64,000 nucleotides of DNA, taken from the NCBI RefSeq assembly GCF_910592395.1, contig NC_088310.1, positions 17,491,501 to 17,555,500 on the forward strand, in the 5' to 3' direction. The position numbers and the translations under genes are program-made. How positions within the stretch are numbered: the stretch's first letter is position 1; every line of letters starts with the position of its first letter. Of this stretch, positions 10,924 to 23,033 are shown in pieces. This stretch comes from Lineus longissimus (taxonomy: Eukaryota; Nemertea; Pilidiophora; Heteronemertea; Lineidae). The notes beneath the pieces are model-generated. The model worked only from the letters and a program-made list of their open reading frames with translations, was not told the DNA's origin and did no database searches.

Positions 10924-13450
10924 CTTCCCCTGTTGGTGACCTGCTACCGTTTGATGACAGATTAACTGATGTGCTTCCTTGGTAATAAACTTTCGTTTCT
11001 GTTTCAATAGAAAAATACAATATTCCACAATTACAAAGACTAATTCCAATGTAAAGTATACGCATTAAACGTTGCGAGAGATGCACGGGCGGGTTAATTT
11101 GCGGACCACTACTATTAAAGGACGACTGAGTGTATCGCAACCTGAATTAAATAGGTCTAGCCCCTCATCCGTGGACCTCGGTTATTAACTGGCAGACCTT
11201 CTGTGCACGAATGTTGTGCCAACATCTGAATGTCTTCCTTGATAATGACATTTTAGTAATGAATGGCCACTGGACGGACACGGGATATAGGCCTAAAAAA
11301 ATTTGCTTAAATGTATATCAGATTCTGCAACTCGGCCAGGAGCCGCTCTGACTTTCTAGATGTATATAGGCTGCAAGAACGTCGAGCTGTTATCGGACCC
11401 GGCTATCGGGCATCTTGTCGAGCAAGTCTGAACGAAACGGCTCTTAACCGATGTTTCCATGATTAGTCGACACAAATTCAAAGGTGGGGGATTCGTGTGT
11501 GGAATTAAAATCCAGAGCAAAACATGTTTTGTGTTTCTTTTAATGAGATTCCAAAGTCCAAGCGGGAGTCAAGTCTGAGTTCACACTTCCTCTTCATTTC
11601 TTAATCAATAACGCCTCTACAATAATATGTTTTGATTGGCCCACAGACTCCTGAAGTGACATGAATACCACGAAAATGACCTAATTGATAAAACCTAGGA
11701 GGCTCTATACAAAGAAATAACACTTCAAGAAGTATTAACACAACATAAGTTAAAATTAGTGAGATGGGATTTACCCGGCGTTGCAAACGATAACATTATG
11801 AAAGAATGACGAATATATATGTCACACTAGTCACTACAAACGAACCGATACGTGCCTGGACCGGTGTAAATGGCTATGGAGAGAGAGTACGGCATTTTTT
11901 ATTCTGCTGGGGCGCGTCCCGCATAGCCGTAATCAACAATGAAATGTGTCTTCCCGCCCCGGGGCTATTCCATGCACTTTACAGTATGACTTGAATCTTT
12001 GCGCACAGCGTCAATTTTTGCGCCTTGGACTTGGACAGTTAACTCGGCCCTCTCAGTCGTTTCTTAGTCAGTAACAAACACAAAAATCCCACTCTCGCAC
12101 CTCGCCGCGCGCATAGAGGGTGTGATACTGACATCTAGTGTCAGGGCCTTTGGGGTCCAAATCCCCAATGTTTCAGTACGTCATTCCTGTATCCCCCATC
12201 CTCGTATGACCACTTTGCAAGATTTACGTTATTTGCTGGCTCGTTCAATAAAAAGTGGTACCCGGTAATTGTTTTAGCTTACAACTAAATTCAGTATACT
12301 ATGCTGCCTACGGACCGACACTGAAATGGAATAAAACAATATTAGGATATGGTACTTACGTTTTGGCTTTATCGTCTCCAAATTAGAAAAAACTAAACTA
12401 GAATCAAACGCAATAAAAGGGAACACTGCGTTGAGTGAATTATAATATCGAACCTGATACTATACGTGGTCACTTATCTCCTCGAATCGCATCCCGAGAT
12501 ACAGGTTTTGATACTCCTGCTTCGTATACAAAATAAAATATCGAGAGGCGGAGTATATTGAAAATCACTGGTTATGTCAGGATGCTCGAATCGCAAATGT
12601 GTCCAAATAGGTCACGGGAAGATTAGACCAGTGCGACATACGCGGCGTAAATGCCAATACCGCGAAATCAACAAGTCTATCATTGAAATGTTGCAATACA
12701 TTGCCTCCCTTTCAGTAAACATTTCCCTGGACAACTTCCAACCAAGCCACTCGTGAATATGAATAACGTTTTACCTGTCGAACGTGGTGGTGACATTGTC
12801 CTGAACAAATGGGCAGTTTGTGACTGCAGTTTATAATGGGTAACGTGACACACCCGATTGTGACATGTCTTCAATATGACAATCCAGGTTGTGGTGACTG
12901 GCTAAAACATAGAGGGACCATCTCCAAATTATCAACAATGCCACGAACTTAACTTGCTTAGTCTCACTCTCTTCCCTCAAAAACCCAGTCAGGGAGACAC
13001 TTTGGGATCATAGATTTTTACATTAGACTCAAAGGACTTAACAATTTGAATTGGATCTGGGATTTTTAAAAACCTGGACAACACTCGGGCCAAAAATGAC
13101 TTTTCTGCGGCACTAATCAAACATTTTGAGATGGTCCCCAACAAAACTGCTAGATTGAGACAGTGCCATCAGCATTCATCCTGGCATAACCAGTGGTTTT
13201 CAATCTATTCCACCTGTTGATATTTCAAACATATAGAATATGACGAAGGAGTAAAAAATTCCTGATCTCGGGATGTCAACGTACAACACAGCTCACAATG
13301 CAACATCATCCTCATGAAAATCCTAACTGTGACAGTATCTCCAGACAAGTTTGTAACTGTGTCCTCACTATGATCAATGACTAACCTTGGCTGTGACTGA
13401 GGTATGACCTCAATATGACAAGTGTAAAGAAAGAAATATGTAGCCAATGT
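10924..13450. other. Intergenic: upstream of DED-VLIG, downstream of TRAPPC6B
   Basis: I see no supported gene here. The part next to 10924 should hold the 5' UTR and promoter of the DED-VLIG gene. Short open frames show no family signature, and no RNA gene was recognised. Confidence 0.5.
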
Positions 13451-13465
13451 TTATCAACTTTTGGT

Positions 13466-13471
13466 TTTATT
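13466..13471 (-). terminator. Candidate poly(A) signal of TRAPPC6B
   Basis: AATAAA on the minus strand, about 1 kb beyond the TRAPPC6B stop. It is the first canonical hexamer I found downstream, but a variant ATTAAA near 13707 could also be used. Confidence 0.35.
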
Positions 13472-14009
13472 GTTTATACACAATGTACAAAAAGAATACA
13501 TCTATACAAGAAGACATCAAGTAATTTCTCCAATGATCACAATAATAAAACAAGTCTATACCATACCATACAAGACGCCAATTCTTGATGGCACATACAT
13601 TTCATTTGCAACTAAAGCAAGAATTCAGACAACATTCATTTAACGGACCACTCACCAGATAGCTCTCTGGAACACGAGAAGATCACACAGGACCAATTGA
13701 TATTTTAATCTGGGTTATGAATCAGACTATTGTAGTTATAGAAAGAAGAATAAAATTTGCCATCAAATCCATTTTTCAACTACCGGGTACTAAACCCATC
13801 CTAGCATTTGTTTGAGCAGCGAACTACAAAAAAACTCTCAGTGCAGGTTCATCATTGTAGTGTTCAAGACCTTCAGCAATCAAATACTCTGAACTATTCC
13901 TCCAATCCTAAGCATAATTTACACCAATGGTAACTCTATTTTCAGTCACAAACTGACACCAAAGCATCCTCATTTTCACATTATCGCAGTCCACCCAAAC
14001 ACAGTCCAT

Positions 14010-14443
14010 AGTCGTACTTCCACCTATCAAATCCCCGTGTGCGCTTACACCTATGAATTGCCGTGTCTAAATAGACCCGTGTGTCAAATCCCTGTGTCTA
14101 TGAGCCCCATCGAGCTCGATGGGGCTAATCGGGGGCTAATTTAGACCCGTTTTCAACACGGGTTTTTTGATAGGTTGAATCTGAATAGCCCCGGCAATTG
14201 CAAGTTCTAAGACCCGGCGACAGATGGCGCGGTGTAGTTGCCTCGGTATTGCGCATGCGAAATTCCCCTCCAACGGGAAAGAAACACAGGAGAGCTCCCT
14301 ACCTACAGCGCACCTGTCGCCGGGGCTATTAACCATTATCTAACACCACTGATAGGTGTAAGTGCGCCCCGGGTTTTTTGACACACGGCGAAGACACGGG
14401 TCTTGAAAAAACACGGGGTTTTATGGTAGGTGGAACTACGACT
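14010..14443. mobile_element. MITE in the TRAPPC6B 3' UTR
   Basis: The terminal inverted repeats are AGTCGTACTTCCACCTA at 14010 and TAGGTGGAACTACGACT ending 14443, followed inward by similar CCCCGTGT blocks. The element is about 434 bp and non-coding. Its interior has further GC-rich inverted pieces (ACACGGG / CCCGTGT, GGGGCTA / TAGCCCC). It begins only 21 bp past the TRAPPC6B stop codon, so it should be transcribed in the 3' UTR. Confidence 0.6.
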
Positions 14444-14464
14444 TATGTCTTTCGTTGGCACTTC

Positions 14465-16772
14465 TCATAATCTCTGAATCTGAATCTGGAATTTACCTGC
14501 AGAATAAAAGAGAAGATGGTGACACAATAACCAACACCTCTTCATTAGGTGGATTGAAAATGGACCAAGTCAAATAGGCGGACTGATACAGAGTTTCAAG
14601 GAGCATGATCATTGGTTTTTAAAAGTGCACTGATTTGGGGTCACGCATTTGTATTTTTGGCGTGATCCTGTAACATTGGTACTAAGGATATTGACTGGGG
14701 TGAAAAATTAATTTCAAAGCTAAAAGCAAACAAGCTTATGACGGATCTTCCTCCAATCCCATCACCAATTTGAGTCCGTCATTAGACCATCACAAATATA
14801 AATAGTCTCCTTCATGTGATTTTCAGCACTAAATCACAGAACCATATCAGGAGTCGTATAACATTTGATCATGCAGTGAACTATTTCACTTTATGTACTT
14901 ACATGCAGGCATGATTGTAACTTCCGCTGTGACTATACTACTGATCCCAAGGTTTGCCAGAGCTCCTCTGATCAACCCACATGGGAATGCTAAATACTGA
15001 AAAGAGAAAAAAAGACTAATCAGAAGCATTGTCAAAGAGATACCAAGCAAGTAATCGTTCTAAAGGTTTTTATAAAAGTTTCCCTGGGCCCGGTTGATTC
15101 AAAAAGCACTAAACGACTCTGTTAAATCCCGTATTTTGAGCAACCCAGCCCAGATGATCCTGATGGCATCTGGTTTGATGCATTGGTACACTTACAAAGT
15201 TACAACATTACCCTCCCATCTTTGAAGAGAATATTATACAATAATCAAAGGGTTTAAAATTTCCTCCATCTATACTAACTTTTGGTGCAGATTCCATGTA
15301 CTGTTTGTTATTCGACATCTGCGTAAGTAATCGAAATCTGTTGTCTTGTAAAACATACACTCCCTGAAAAAATAGAATTTACAAAATTGTGTCACATGAA
15401 GGCAATTGTACTACTTTTTATTAAAATAATATGATAACATAATACCACCACCAGTACATGTTTTCTTAAATGGAGTGAATGTTGCTTTTCATTTTGAAGC
15501 ACAAAAATTGGCTAGGGACTAAACGTTTATAACGTAAGATTTAAGAACACACATCGAGGCAGAGTATGTCTGTTACCAATATGCTGAAAGATAGACTAAG
15601 TTGGCAGCTGCCAGGTATGGAGTTTTCATTTCCGTAGACCATTAACTACACTTACTTGGTGATTAGTTCTTAAATTATCTATTTGTTTCTTGTAAAGCGT
15701 AGTCCAAAAATCCTTACACACGAATTTCATTGTGTCCAACTCATCTTTAAATCTTGGACAATCCTTGGTGAACCTGCAGAAATATGGGCACAACTTAAAA
15801 ATAGAAAAAAAGTCATGGATACATCTAGTTATTGGCTTGATATGAGAATTTAGGTCAGAGTGAATTTGAGGTTTTTTATATGGCTTGCAAATTTAATGTA
15901 GGCCTACAGTTACGTTCTGTTCTGGTGAAGTGTTTCTTGCAGTCTGTGTGTGATAATTTGTTCAAGATCCTGCCTTGAGACCAGATGTTACAGTCCCACT
16001 AAGGCAAGTTGAAAAACCCAATACCTCAAGCCCACCTTTTAGCCTTTAAAGCTTGTGCTATTGAAAGGAATACAATACAAGGAGGTACAAAACAATTGGA
16101 GACAGGATGAGGGTAAATCAAATCGTTATTAATTCTTTTTTAGATGCCCCTGTCGAGTCAATCAGATATATTGGGCTTCATAATGATAAATGAATGATTC
16201 AACCAAATAACCTGATACATCTCAGGAGTACAAACCTTTCTACTAAACTTTGTCCAACTCTGTAACCCATACCCTCCAGCTTTGCAATACAATTATCCTG
16301 AGAGAAGAAGAAATAATTTATTATAAACAGAGGAGTCATTCTATGATTCTATAAGACTAAGTAAGAGACCTGTCAATGTCATGACGCCAGACAATGCCTC
16401 TCGAGCCATTTTCACTAAGTCTAATGTCAAACGTCTTTTACCACGAAGATCTATTTCAAAGACAGTTGGTTGGTCCGACCCTAGATGGTACCAGCGTTTC
16501 TGTCAAAGAACCTATAGACCTATAGCAGTAGTATAGGGCCTATATTTTTTAATTCAAATACAAATTCAAAATTTTTAATTGACGAACAGCGTAGCCCATT
16601 AATGCATTTGAGAGAAAATGGGCTCAAGGAATATTTGTATGTAAAGTTTAACAGAGTCTCTGAATTTTCTTTTACTGATATATCAACACACCTTTTCATC
16701 TTTTGTTGCTGATCGCAAGATATGAGCGACTATTTCCATGTGAAAAAGCTCAAACAGGACTTCGTCAGCCAT
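14465..16772 (-). CDS. TRAPPC6B: Trafficking protein particle complex subunit 6B
   Basis: Six minus-strand exons: 16772-16692, 16297-16236, 15773-15656, 15363-15280, 14996-14903 and 14496-14465. All have GT-AG borders and consistent phase, giving 156 aa (human TRAPPC6B is about 158). Recognisable blocks in order: MADEVLFELFHMEIV, GMGYRVGQSLVER, the FKDELDTMKFVCKDFWTT block, KKQIDNLRTNHQGVYVLQDN, FRLLTQMS, the YLAFPCGLIRGALANLGI block and EVTIMPACKFQIQIQRL. TRAPPC6 is a Bet3-family subunit of the TRAPP complexes, which tether ER-to-Golgi vesicles and act as Rab1 exchange factors. The final exon codes only ten residues and is easily missed. It diverges from PNN across a 402-bp gap. The reading frame is intact. 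Confidence 0.95.
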
Positions 16773-17174
16773 TTTGAAGTTTATCGCCATCTATCGTGGA
16801 TAGTTCATCCCAAGGCAGGTGCGTCTCACGATCGACTCTGACACTTACAACTGCCATTTTGGCCAAAATTCGCCTATTAGCCGAAAAAACCCGAAGACAC
16901 CCGACTTAAACCGAACCAATATTTCCTCAAAATGTTGACTATACGGACAAAAATGATAATTTTGTAAACACTTTTGCATCTTCATTGATAAAATCGAGTA
17001 TGTATAGACAAGATTTGTTCTTGTAGTTATTTATAAGCATAAATATTTGAACTATATGTTAGTTGCGGAATGGTTTTGTTGAGTCAGTGATTAGTCAGTG
17101 ATATTCGTACACCCAAATGTGAACAGTGTTGAAATACGCCCTGGTACTGCGGGGAGAGTGTCGCGTCATCAAAA
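16773..17174. promoter_or_regulatory. Shared divergent promoter of TRAPPC6B and PNN
   Basis: 402 bp separate the two start codons, so both 5' UTRs and promoters must lie here. YY1-like motifs occur at both ends: AAAAATGGCGACC overlaps the PNN ATG, and a weaker CAAAATGGCTGAC overlaps the TRAPPC6B ATG on the minus strand. An inverted GCCATTTTGGC copy is at about 16853-16863. No convincing TATA box at a fixed distance was identified. Confidence 0.65.
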
Positions 17175-20100
17175 ATGGCGACCACCGTTCGAGGGATCGA
17201 TTTGTTGCAAGAGCAGTTGAAAAAAGCTCGGGAACACCTAAAAGATGTCGATGAGAACATTAAAAAAATAACAGGGCGATCGCCGGATGACTTCAGGTCA
17301 TTATTGTATTTCTATCAATGCGTGTGCAATCTTTGTTGCTTCCCTTTTCTGGGTAATCAAAGAGACAATAAGTTTCCTGGCTATGGCATGCCATGCAAAC
17401 AGTAATAGTTATGTACTGTGTATGCAGATCATGAGATTATGCAGCATTCCAAATGACATGAATGGGGGATGGACCTCTTCGACAAAGAAGGGCACGAGTT
17501 TACAATCCCCGATCATGATAAGAATGAACAATTCCAATATGATAATGTATGAGTTAGCACGCTCTTTTCTGCTCTTTGTCAAAGTCGACTTGTAGTTTGC
17601 GGGAGGCGACAGATCAGACTCTCGAGGAAGTGTCTTAGTGTGCTCTTGGACTTGGGAACATTTTGAACAGTTCCTAAAACGTAGAAGTGTGGTGCATGCA
17701 GAGTACAGAAGAGACTTTCTGATAGCGTCTATTTTGATTTAGGCCTACTTCCAGTATTAAATGCATCAATTTTGTATTACAGTCGACCAGGTCAGCGCAG
17801 AATTTCCATTGGACGTGGTGGAGATGATACGGGAGATCGGGGGCGAGGCAGGTTGTTTAATGTTTCCAGGTAAGCAGCAAATTAAAATGCCTTGAAATCT
17901 ATATAAACTCTGAAGTGTCCTTTATCTGCTTGGACTTGGAGGCAATTATTTTCATTGGTGTTGGGAGTTTTTCACTCTTCTGCATTTCTTGCAGTGGACA
18001 GACAGAAATATTTATGATGCTGAATTTGCACAGACCTGAGATGGGTCATGTGTTTTTCTTGCAAAATTTCCGTTAAAGTGTCGGTAGATAGCATTTTACA
18101 TTTAAAATCGTCTAGACACAGTTTTCATGTGAGACACCATGAGATAAATCGCCAAATTTCTGTGCAGAAATATTGCTACCGGTGATCGGCCTTTCTAGGG
18201 ACAAACATCTTTGTGCCAAAAATATACGTTCATATGTGATGTTGGGGGTAATGACCTCATACTATGAAAAATCCAAGAAAGACTTCATATTGAGTCGAAG
18301 TTGACCCATCTCGCCTCAACCGAGGTCATTTATACGAAGTCAGAAACAATCATATGAGATTACACAGTGTCAATGGCAGCCTCCATGGACCAGTGCGTTT
18401 TTTTGGCCGGAAATGAACACATGGTAGCCATAAGCGACTTGATATTTGCGAGGATATTTACTAAGAAGTTTCTGGGTTGTATTGAATGCTCACTGTGAGT
18501 GTGATGAGCAGTGCAGCCCTTTGCTATTTACTCATTGAAGCTGCCTTTTTTTCTGCACAGAACATTCATAAATATTGTATGTGTCGTATGTTTTCTTGTA
18601 GGCGTGGTATCCCGGACGACGCACCATCTGCGAAAAGGCGAGCTGTAGGAAATGCCTTCAGCAGGTATGTTCAGTGGCACCTCCCTTAGCAGACACCTCG
18701 CTATTAAGGACAACCTCACTATTAAGGACAGTAGTTCTGGTCCCAAATTGGTTCAAATTTACATTCAATTTGACCTCTCTTATCAGGACTGACACCTCTC
18801 TATTAAGGACCAGTTCAGTCCCGACAGTGTCCTTAACAGAGAGGTTCTACTGTACATGTATTGGCATGATGTTATGACATGGCAGCGAACAGAGTGACAA
18901 ATGCACCTACACGTAGTTACAATTGCTGACAAACCCAGGGTGGGAAGATGCTACCTGACAAAAGCTTGTATTGTAACTGAAATTATATCTCTTCAGTGTC
19001 CACAAAAGCTTGTATTGTAACTGAAATTATATCTCTTCAGTGTCCAAACTCTTGTTAGCAATGCCCACTCGGAGACGGGGACATCCAGTTACATAATGAG
19101 CAGTTATATGAAATTTAACGATTCAGAATATGTTAGTTTTACATCCATCGTAACTAGGATTTTTTGTCTTACAGGTTGGGCCCACGCCCTGGCGGAGGAG
19201 GTCGTGGACGAGGACGGAACCGACGGGACAGTGGGGATGAGGATGAGATGCGTGGAAAGGTGAGCGTGCATGTAACTTGTTCATTGCCAGAGACAAAGCA
19301 AACATGTAGTGGACTTCACTTTTATCATTGAAGCCGGGCTTAGATTGAATCTGGACTGCCCTGGCTGTCATACTTTTAGTCAAGACTCATTTATAGTCAA
19401 GATTCATTTAGCTGCTTGGACTTGTGGTGGCGGAGGGCAGGATGTGTTAGAAGCTTGAGGTACATGACTGACCTTGTGTAGTCCAGTGCTAGTTAAGTCG
19501 CTTTGGCGATTGTCTTTCCATAATTGCGATAGCCAATATCTCCCGTTTAGTTACTAATGCTAGTCCATGGAACTTGTATGTCTCATGAACTTGTCCCTTC
19601 TTTTCATTCCCTATAATGAATATGTCCGTGATTTAGTTCCTTTTTTGCAGCCTGTTCTTCCGTCGGTTGTTCAAGCCTCAGACTCCCGTAGCAGAAGAGA
19701 GACTATTGACCAACAAAATAAAGACACCAAGGGCAATGCAAGGTGAGGGTGATTTTCTCTGTGAATCGCACAATATGCTATAACTATGTAGCTCAGTAAG
19801 TAAATCATTGAATTTCTGTCCCGTTTATGTTACCTTTCAGTCTTTATGCACTGTTAATACTTTTAGTAATAAAAGTTAATAATAAAAATTAGTTAATAAT
19901 TTAATTGCACTGTTAATAATGAAAATTAGATTGTCCAAAACAATGGCAACTTTAAAAAAATGTTTAAAGACGCACCTTTTTAACCTATATTTCCACTAGA
20001 TAGTGTTTTATTCAATGTGTTTTATGGTTAAATTGTTGTATGTATTGTAAAGCGCCGCTGACAATTTAATTTAAAGCGGCGCTATATAAATTCTTTTTTT

Positions 20101-23033
20101 ATTATTATTATTATTACTTAGCCGCTTGTTAACTTTGGTGGTTGTTTCCATTAAAATGACACGCTTCATTGCCATGCCAGCACCAGAGAAAACATGCCGT
20201 TTTTTTGGCAGATACACAACAATTTTAATCAACCCACCTGCCTTACAGTACTCTCGCATGAAAAACTGACTACAGACGTGTATACTATAGCGAGCAGAAA
20301 AAATTGATACAAGCACCAATTGCATACAGACGACGTGTAAGCCTGCATAATGAATGACTATCAACATCACCTGTCTTTAGAAATAGGAAATACAGTGGAA
20401 CCTCCCTTAGCGGACAGCTCTCTATTAAGGACAACCTATCTAAAAAGGACACTATTTTTGGTCCCAAATGGGTTGTTTCCATTCAATTTCACCTCTCTAA
20501 TCAGGACACCTCTCGATTAAGGACAGCAATTGTCAGTCCCGTGGGTGTCCTTGATAGGGAGGTTCTACTGTAGATACAGTTGGACCAACAGTTAATACAT
20601 GTGAACCAAGGGCATACCCCTTAGTTTTAATGACAGTACAGTTCGATTATTTCTGATACTATCAGTTTGCATTTTCAGGAATAGACGAATGTTTGGCCTG
20701 CTTCTTGGCACTCTGCAGAGGTTCAAGGATGATTCACAAGAAAAGCAGGATAGAGTGAGTGTTCATGTAATGATAACATGAGATGATGATGATAATATAC
20801 CACATATCATCCATTCATCCCCACATGTTCTACTTGCTCTGAGCACTGTACGCTCATTAACAATTTGGCCTACAATACCATGTTTATGCACCCTGAGGTT
20901 ATTTGCATGTACAGTTTACCTATCATTTGGTTTCTTGGCTCTGTCCTTCATACTGTAGGACACAGAGAGATAAAGTTAAAATTTTGGGTGATGTATAAAG
21001 TTACACAAAGCTGCCAATAGGGGTCTCTCACATCTCACAGTAGGTCGAAATGATCCACGCTTGTACGAGGGATATATTTAGTGCCAAGCCTGACATGACC
21101 AAGGGCCCTTACTGTGAATATTAGTGACCTGAAGATGGCTGAATTAGCCCCTCTCCTCCTGCCTATAGTCCCCCCTTAAGTGCTGGAGTAATGGAACAAA
21201 GTTGGCTTATTTATCAAAAAATGATAAAGAAACTACTGAAAATCTCAGATGATTTGTCGGTTATTCGGGTTGGGCTGTGTCAAACTTATGTGATAGCTGG
21301 ATTCAAACGGACCTGAAATATATCCTCCAGTAATATGATACATCAGTTTTCCCTTCAAGAAAATGTGTTCTATTCGATAAGGTGTATCAAGCAACTGTCT
21401 TTAATTTTAAATAAATTTGGGTGAGTTCTCCTGTGATTTAGTGCTACTGCTGTCTTCTAGGATAAGAGGCGACGTGACATTGAGTTGAAGCTTGAAGAAC
21501 GAGCCGTGCAGGAACGAGAGGACGTCAAGAAGGAGAGGCAGATGTTATTCAATGCCAGGAAGAGAAAACAGCAGGAGCTCAGACAGTTAGAAACGAAAAT
21601 GGAACTGGTCAAACTGGTACGAACCACCGTTTTAATAAGTTTTGGATAAAAATTGTAACTCCAAATCTGTAATGAAATCCTTAAGAAGCATTTTTCTGCA
21701 CTTGACATCCCTTAAAAATCAGGGCATTTCAATCTTGTCTAAATAAAGTGCTTACGTTTGTAGGTTTCTGTACTACTCAGCCAGTGAATTGAGGTAATAG
21801 GATCCAAGTGGAATAGTTTGCGTGGTTGGAGACCTGTTTTAGGGAATTGGGATAACAGATATTAGTCCTGAATCTATTGGATCTGTTTCATTTCAGCAAA
21901 AAGACTGGGAGAGAGAAACTAAGAAGCTATCCAACTTCATTCGAACTAAAACCAGGCCTCACATTTACTACTTGCCCAAAGAACTGATTCCTTCAACCAT
22001 TCGCAAACAGCAAGATACCCGCAAATTCATTGACGGTAAGGCTTGATTCGTTTTGTTCTTGGACTCGAGTGTCCCAGTGGACGATGTTGCACTTTCTAAA
22101 TTTTGCTTTCACTTGATGGAAAAACTGTATATTGTGAACAATCCCCTTTAATGAACACTTGTTCACCTACCAACCGTGATGCAAACTTTTAAGCCCATAA
22201 AAAAATCCAGTAATGCAATCAGTTCAGCAGTGTTGTTGTACAATATCCTGCTTATTTACGTCATGATACTTACAGATTTACATTGCTCATGGGTTTTTTT
22301 TATAGCAACATGTGTAGCAGTTTCAGTCTCCCCTTTAATTTGATCTGTTGCTCCCTTTTCAGAGCTCGTCACAAAGCGACGAAAGAAACTAGAGGAAGAG
22401 ATCGAAGCCTTGGTAAGGGTGCGAGAAGAGGAGCATGGTACAGAAGAGGAGGAAGAGGGAGAGTATGAGGAAGAGGAAGAGGACCGTAAGGAAGAGGATA
22501 AGGAGCGTGGAAAGAGAAAACGTCACCATGATGACCAGAGTCGTGATGATCAGGAGCATCACGATGATGACGAGGGTCATCCTGATGATCAGGATCATCA
22601 CCATGACGAGGGTCACCATGACGACCAAGAACGTTTCCATGACGACCAAGTCAGAATGGAGGAAGACAAAGAAAATGACAATTCTAATGATCGTGTGAAG
22701 AGTCCACGGGCTCGTCAAGATAGTGGGTGTAAAGAGGAGGGGGAGGGTGGAAGGGAAGTCGAGGGTGTGGGGGAAGAAAAGATAGAGGAAGATGCCCTTG
22801 AGGTTGCTCCCGTACCTACTGAGGTCAGGGAGGAAAGGGTCAGAGAGGCGGAGGTCAGTGTGATTCACAGTCCCCAGATGCATCAGATCAGACCACGGGA
22901 AGAGCCTCGAGGTGCCCCAATGGCTATCAATGAACCTATGGAGAGCGAGGACTTCTATGGCCAGGAGCAGATTCCTGAAGATTTAGATCGCCGGGCTATG
23001 ATGCATGAAGTCAGTGAGTCGGTCGAAGACTGA
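17175..23033 (+). CDS. PNN: Pinin, splicing-associated desmosome/nuclear-speckle protein
   Basis: Nine exons: 17175-17296, 17783-17869, 18602-18664, 19175-19259, 19651-19742, 20679-20754, 21461-21616, 21897-22035 and 22363-23033. All are GT-AG and in phase, total 1491 nt, 496 aa. The start LLQEQLKKAREHLKDVDENI and TGRSPDDF matches the pinin N-terminal coiled-coil. Exons 2 and 4 add Arg/Gly-rich stretches (GRGGDDTGDRGRGR and PGGGGRGRGRNRR). The Pinin/SDK/MemA domain spans exons 5-8 (about residues 130-270): NRRMFGLLLGTLQRFK, a long charged helix, then FIRTKTRPHIYYLPKEL. Exon 9 is acidic with a His/Asp-rich tract (about residues 328-369). Human pinin is about 717 aa and ends in a long RS-rich tail; none is present here. 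Pinin associates with the exon-junction complex/ASAP factors and regulates splicing. Confidence 0.95.
18672..18852. mobile_element. Pogo-like MITE (family A), PNN intron 3
   Basis: Starts CAGTGGCACCTCCC and ends GGTTCTACTG followed by TA. The interior has repeated 'CTCTATTAAGGACA'-type blocks in both orientations, so the 181-bp sequence nearly folds on itself. It begins 7 bp beyond the splice donor at 18664. Ends CAGTRGAACCTC and a TA target resemble pogo/Tigger-type elements. Confidence 0.7.
18958..19045 (+). repeat. Perfect 44-bp tandem duplication in PNN intron 3
   Basis: Two identical 44-bp copies (18958-19001 and 19002-19045) start ACAAAAGCTTG. Each contains CTCTTCAG followed by TGTCC, an acceptor-like motif. 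Confidence 0.9.
19925..20117 (+). mobile_element. LINE 3' end, PNN intron 5
   Basis: The plus strand encodes the terminal LINE peptide MATLKKCLKTHLFNLYFH then a stop. About 100 bases later come a GCGCCGCT...AGCGGCGC hairpin, TATATAAAT and (TTA)n. This is a severely 5'-truncated L2/CR1-like insertion. Confidence 0.7.
20393..20570. mobile_element. Pogo-like MITE (family A), PNN intron 5
   Basis: Begins CAGTGGAACCTCCC directly after TA and ends GGTTCTACTG directly before TA; 178 bp; same internal 'tctattaaggaca' blocks as the copy at 18672. Confidence 0.8.
20985..21175. mobile_element. Dispersed TTAA-type MITE, copy 1 (left end decayed)
   Basis: Shares about 180 bp with 24310-24506, including GGGGTCTCTCACATCTCACA and TGACATGACCAAGGGCCC. 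The right end CCTGCCTATAGTCCCCCC abuts TTAA. Located in PNN intron 6. Confidence 0.6.

Noticed and set aside
22389-22883. 164-aa minus-strand ORF rich in Val/Leu/Ile
   Set aside because: Antisense shadow of the acidic last exon of pinin.
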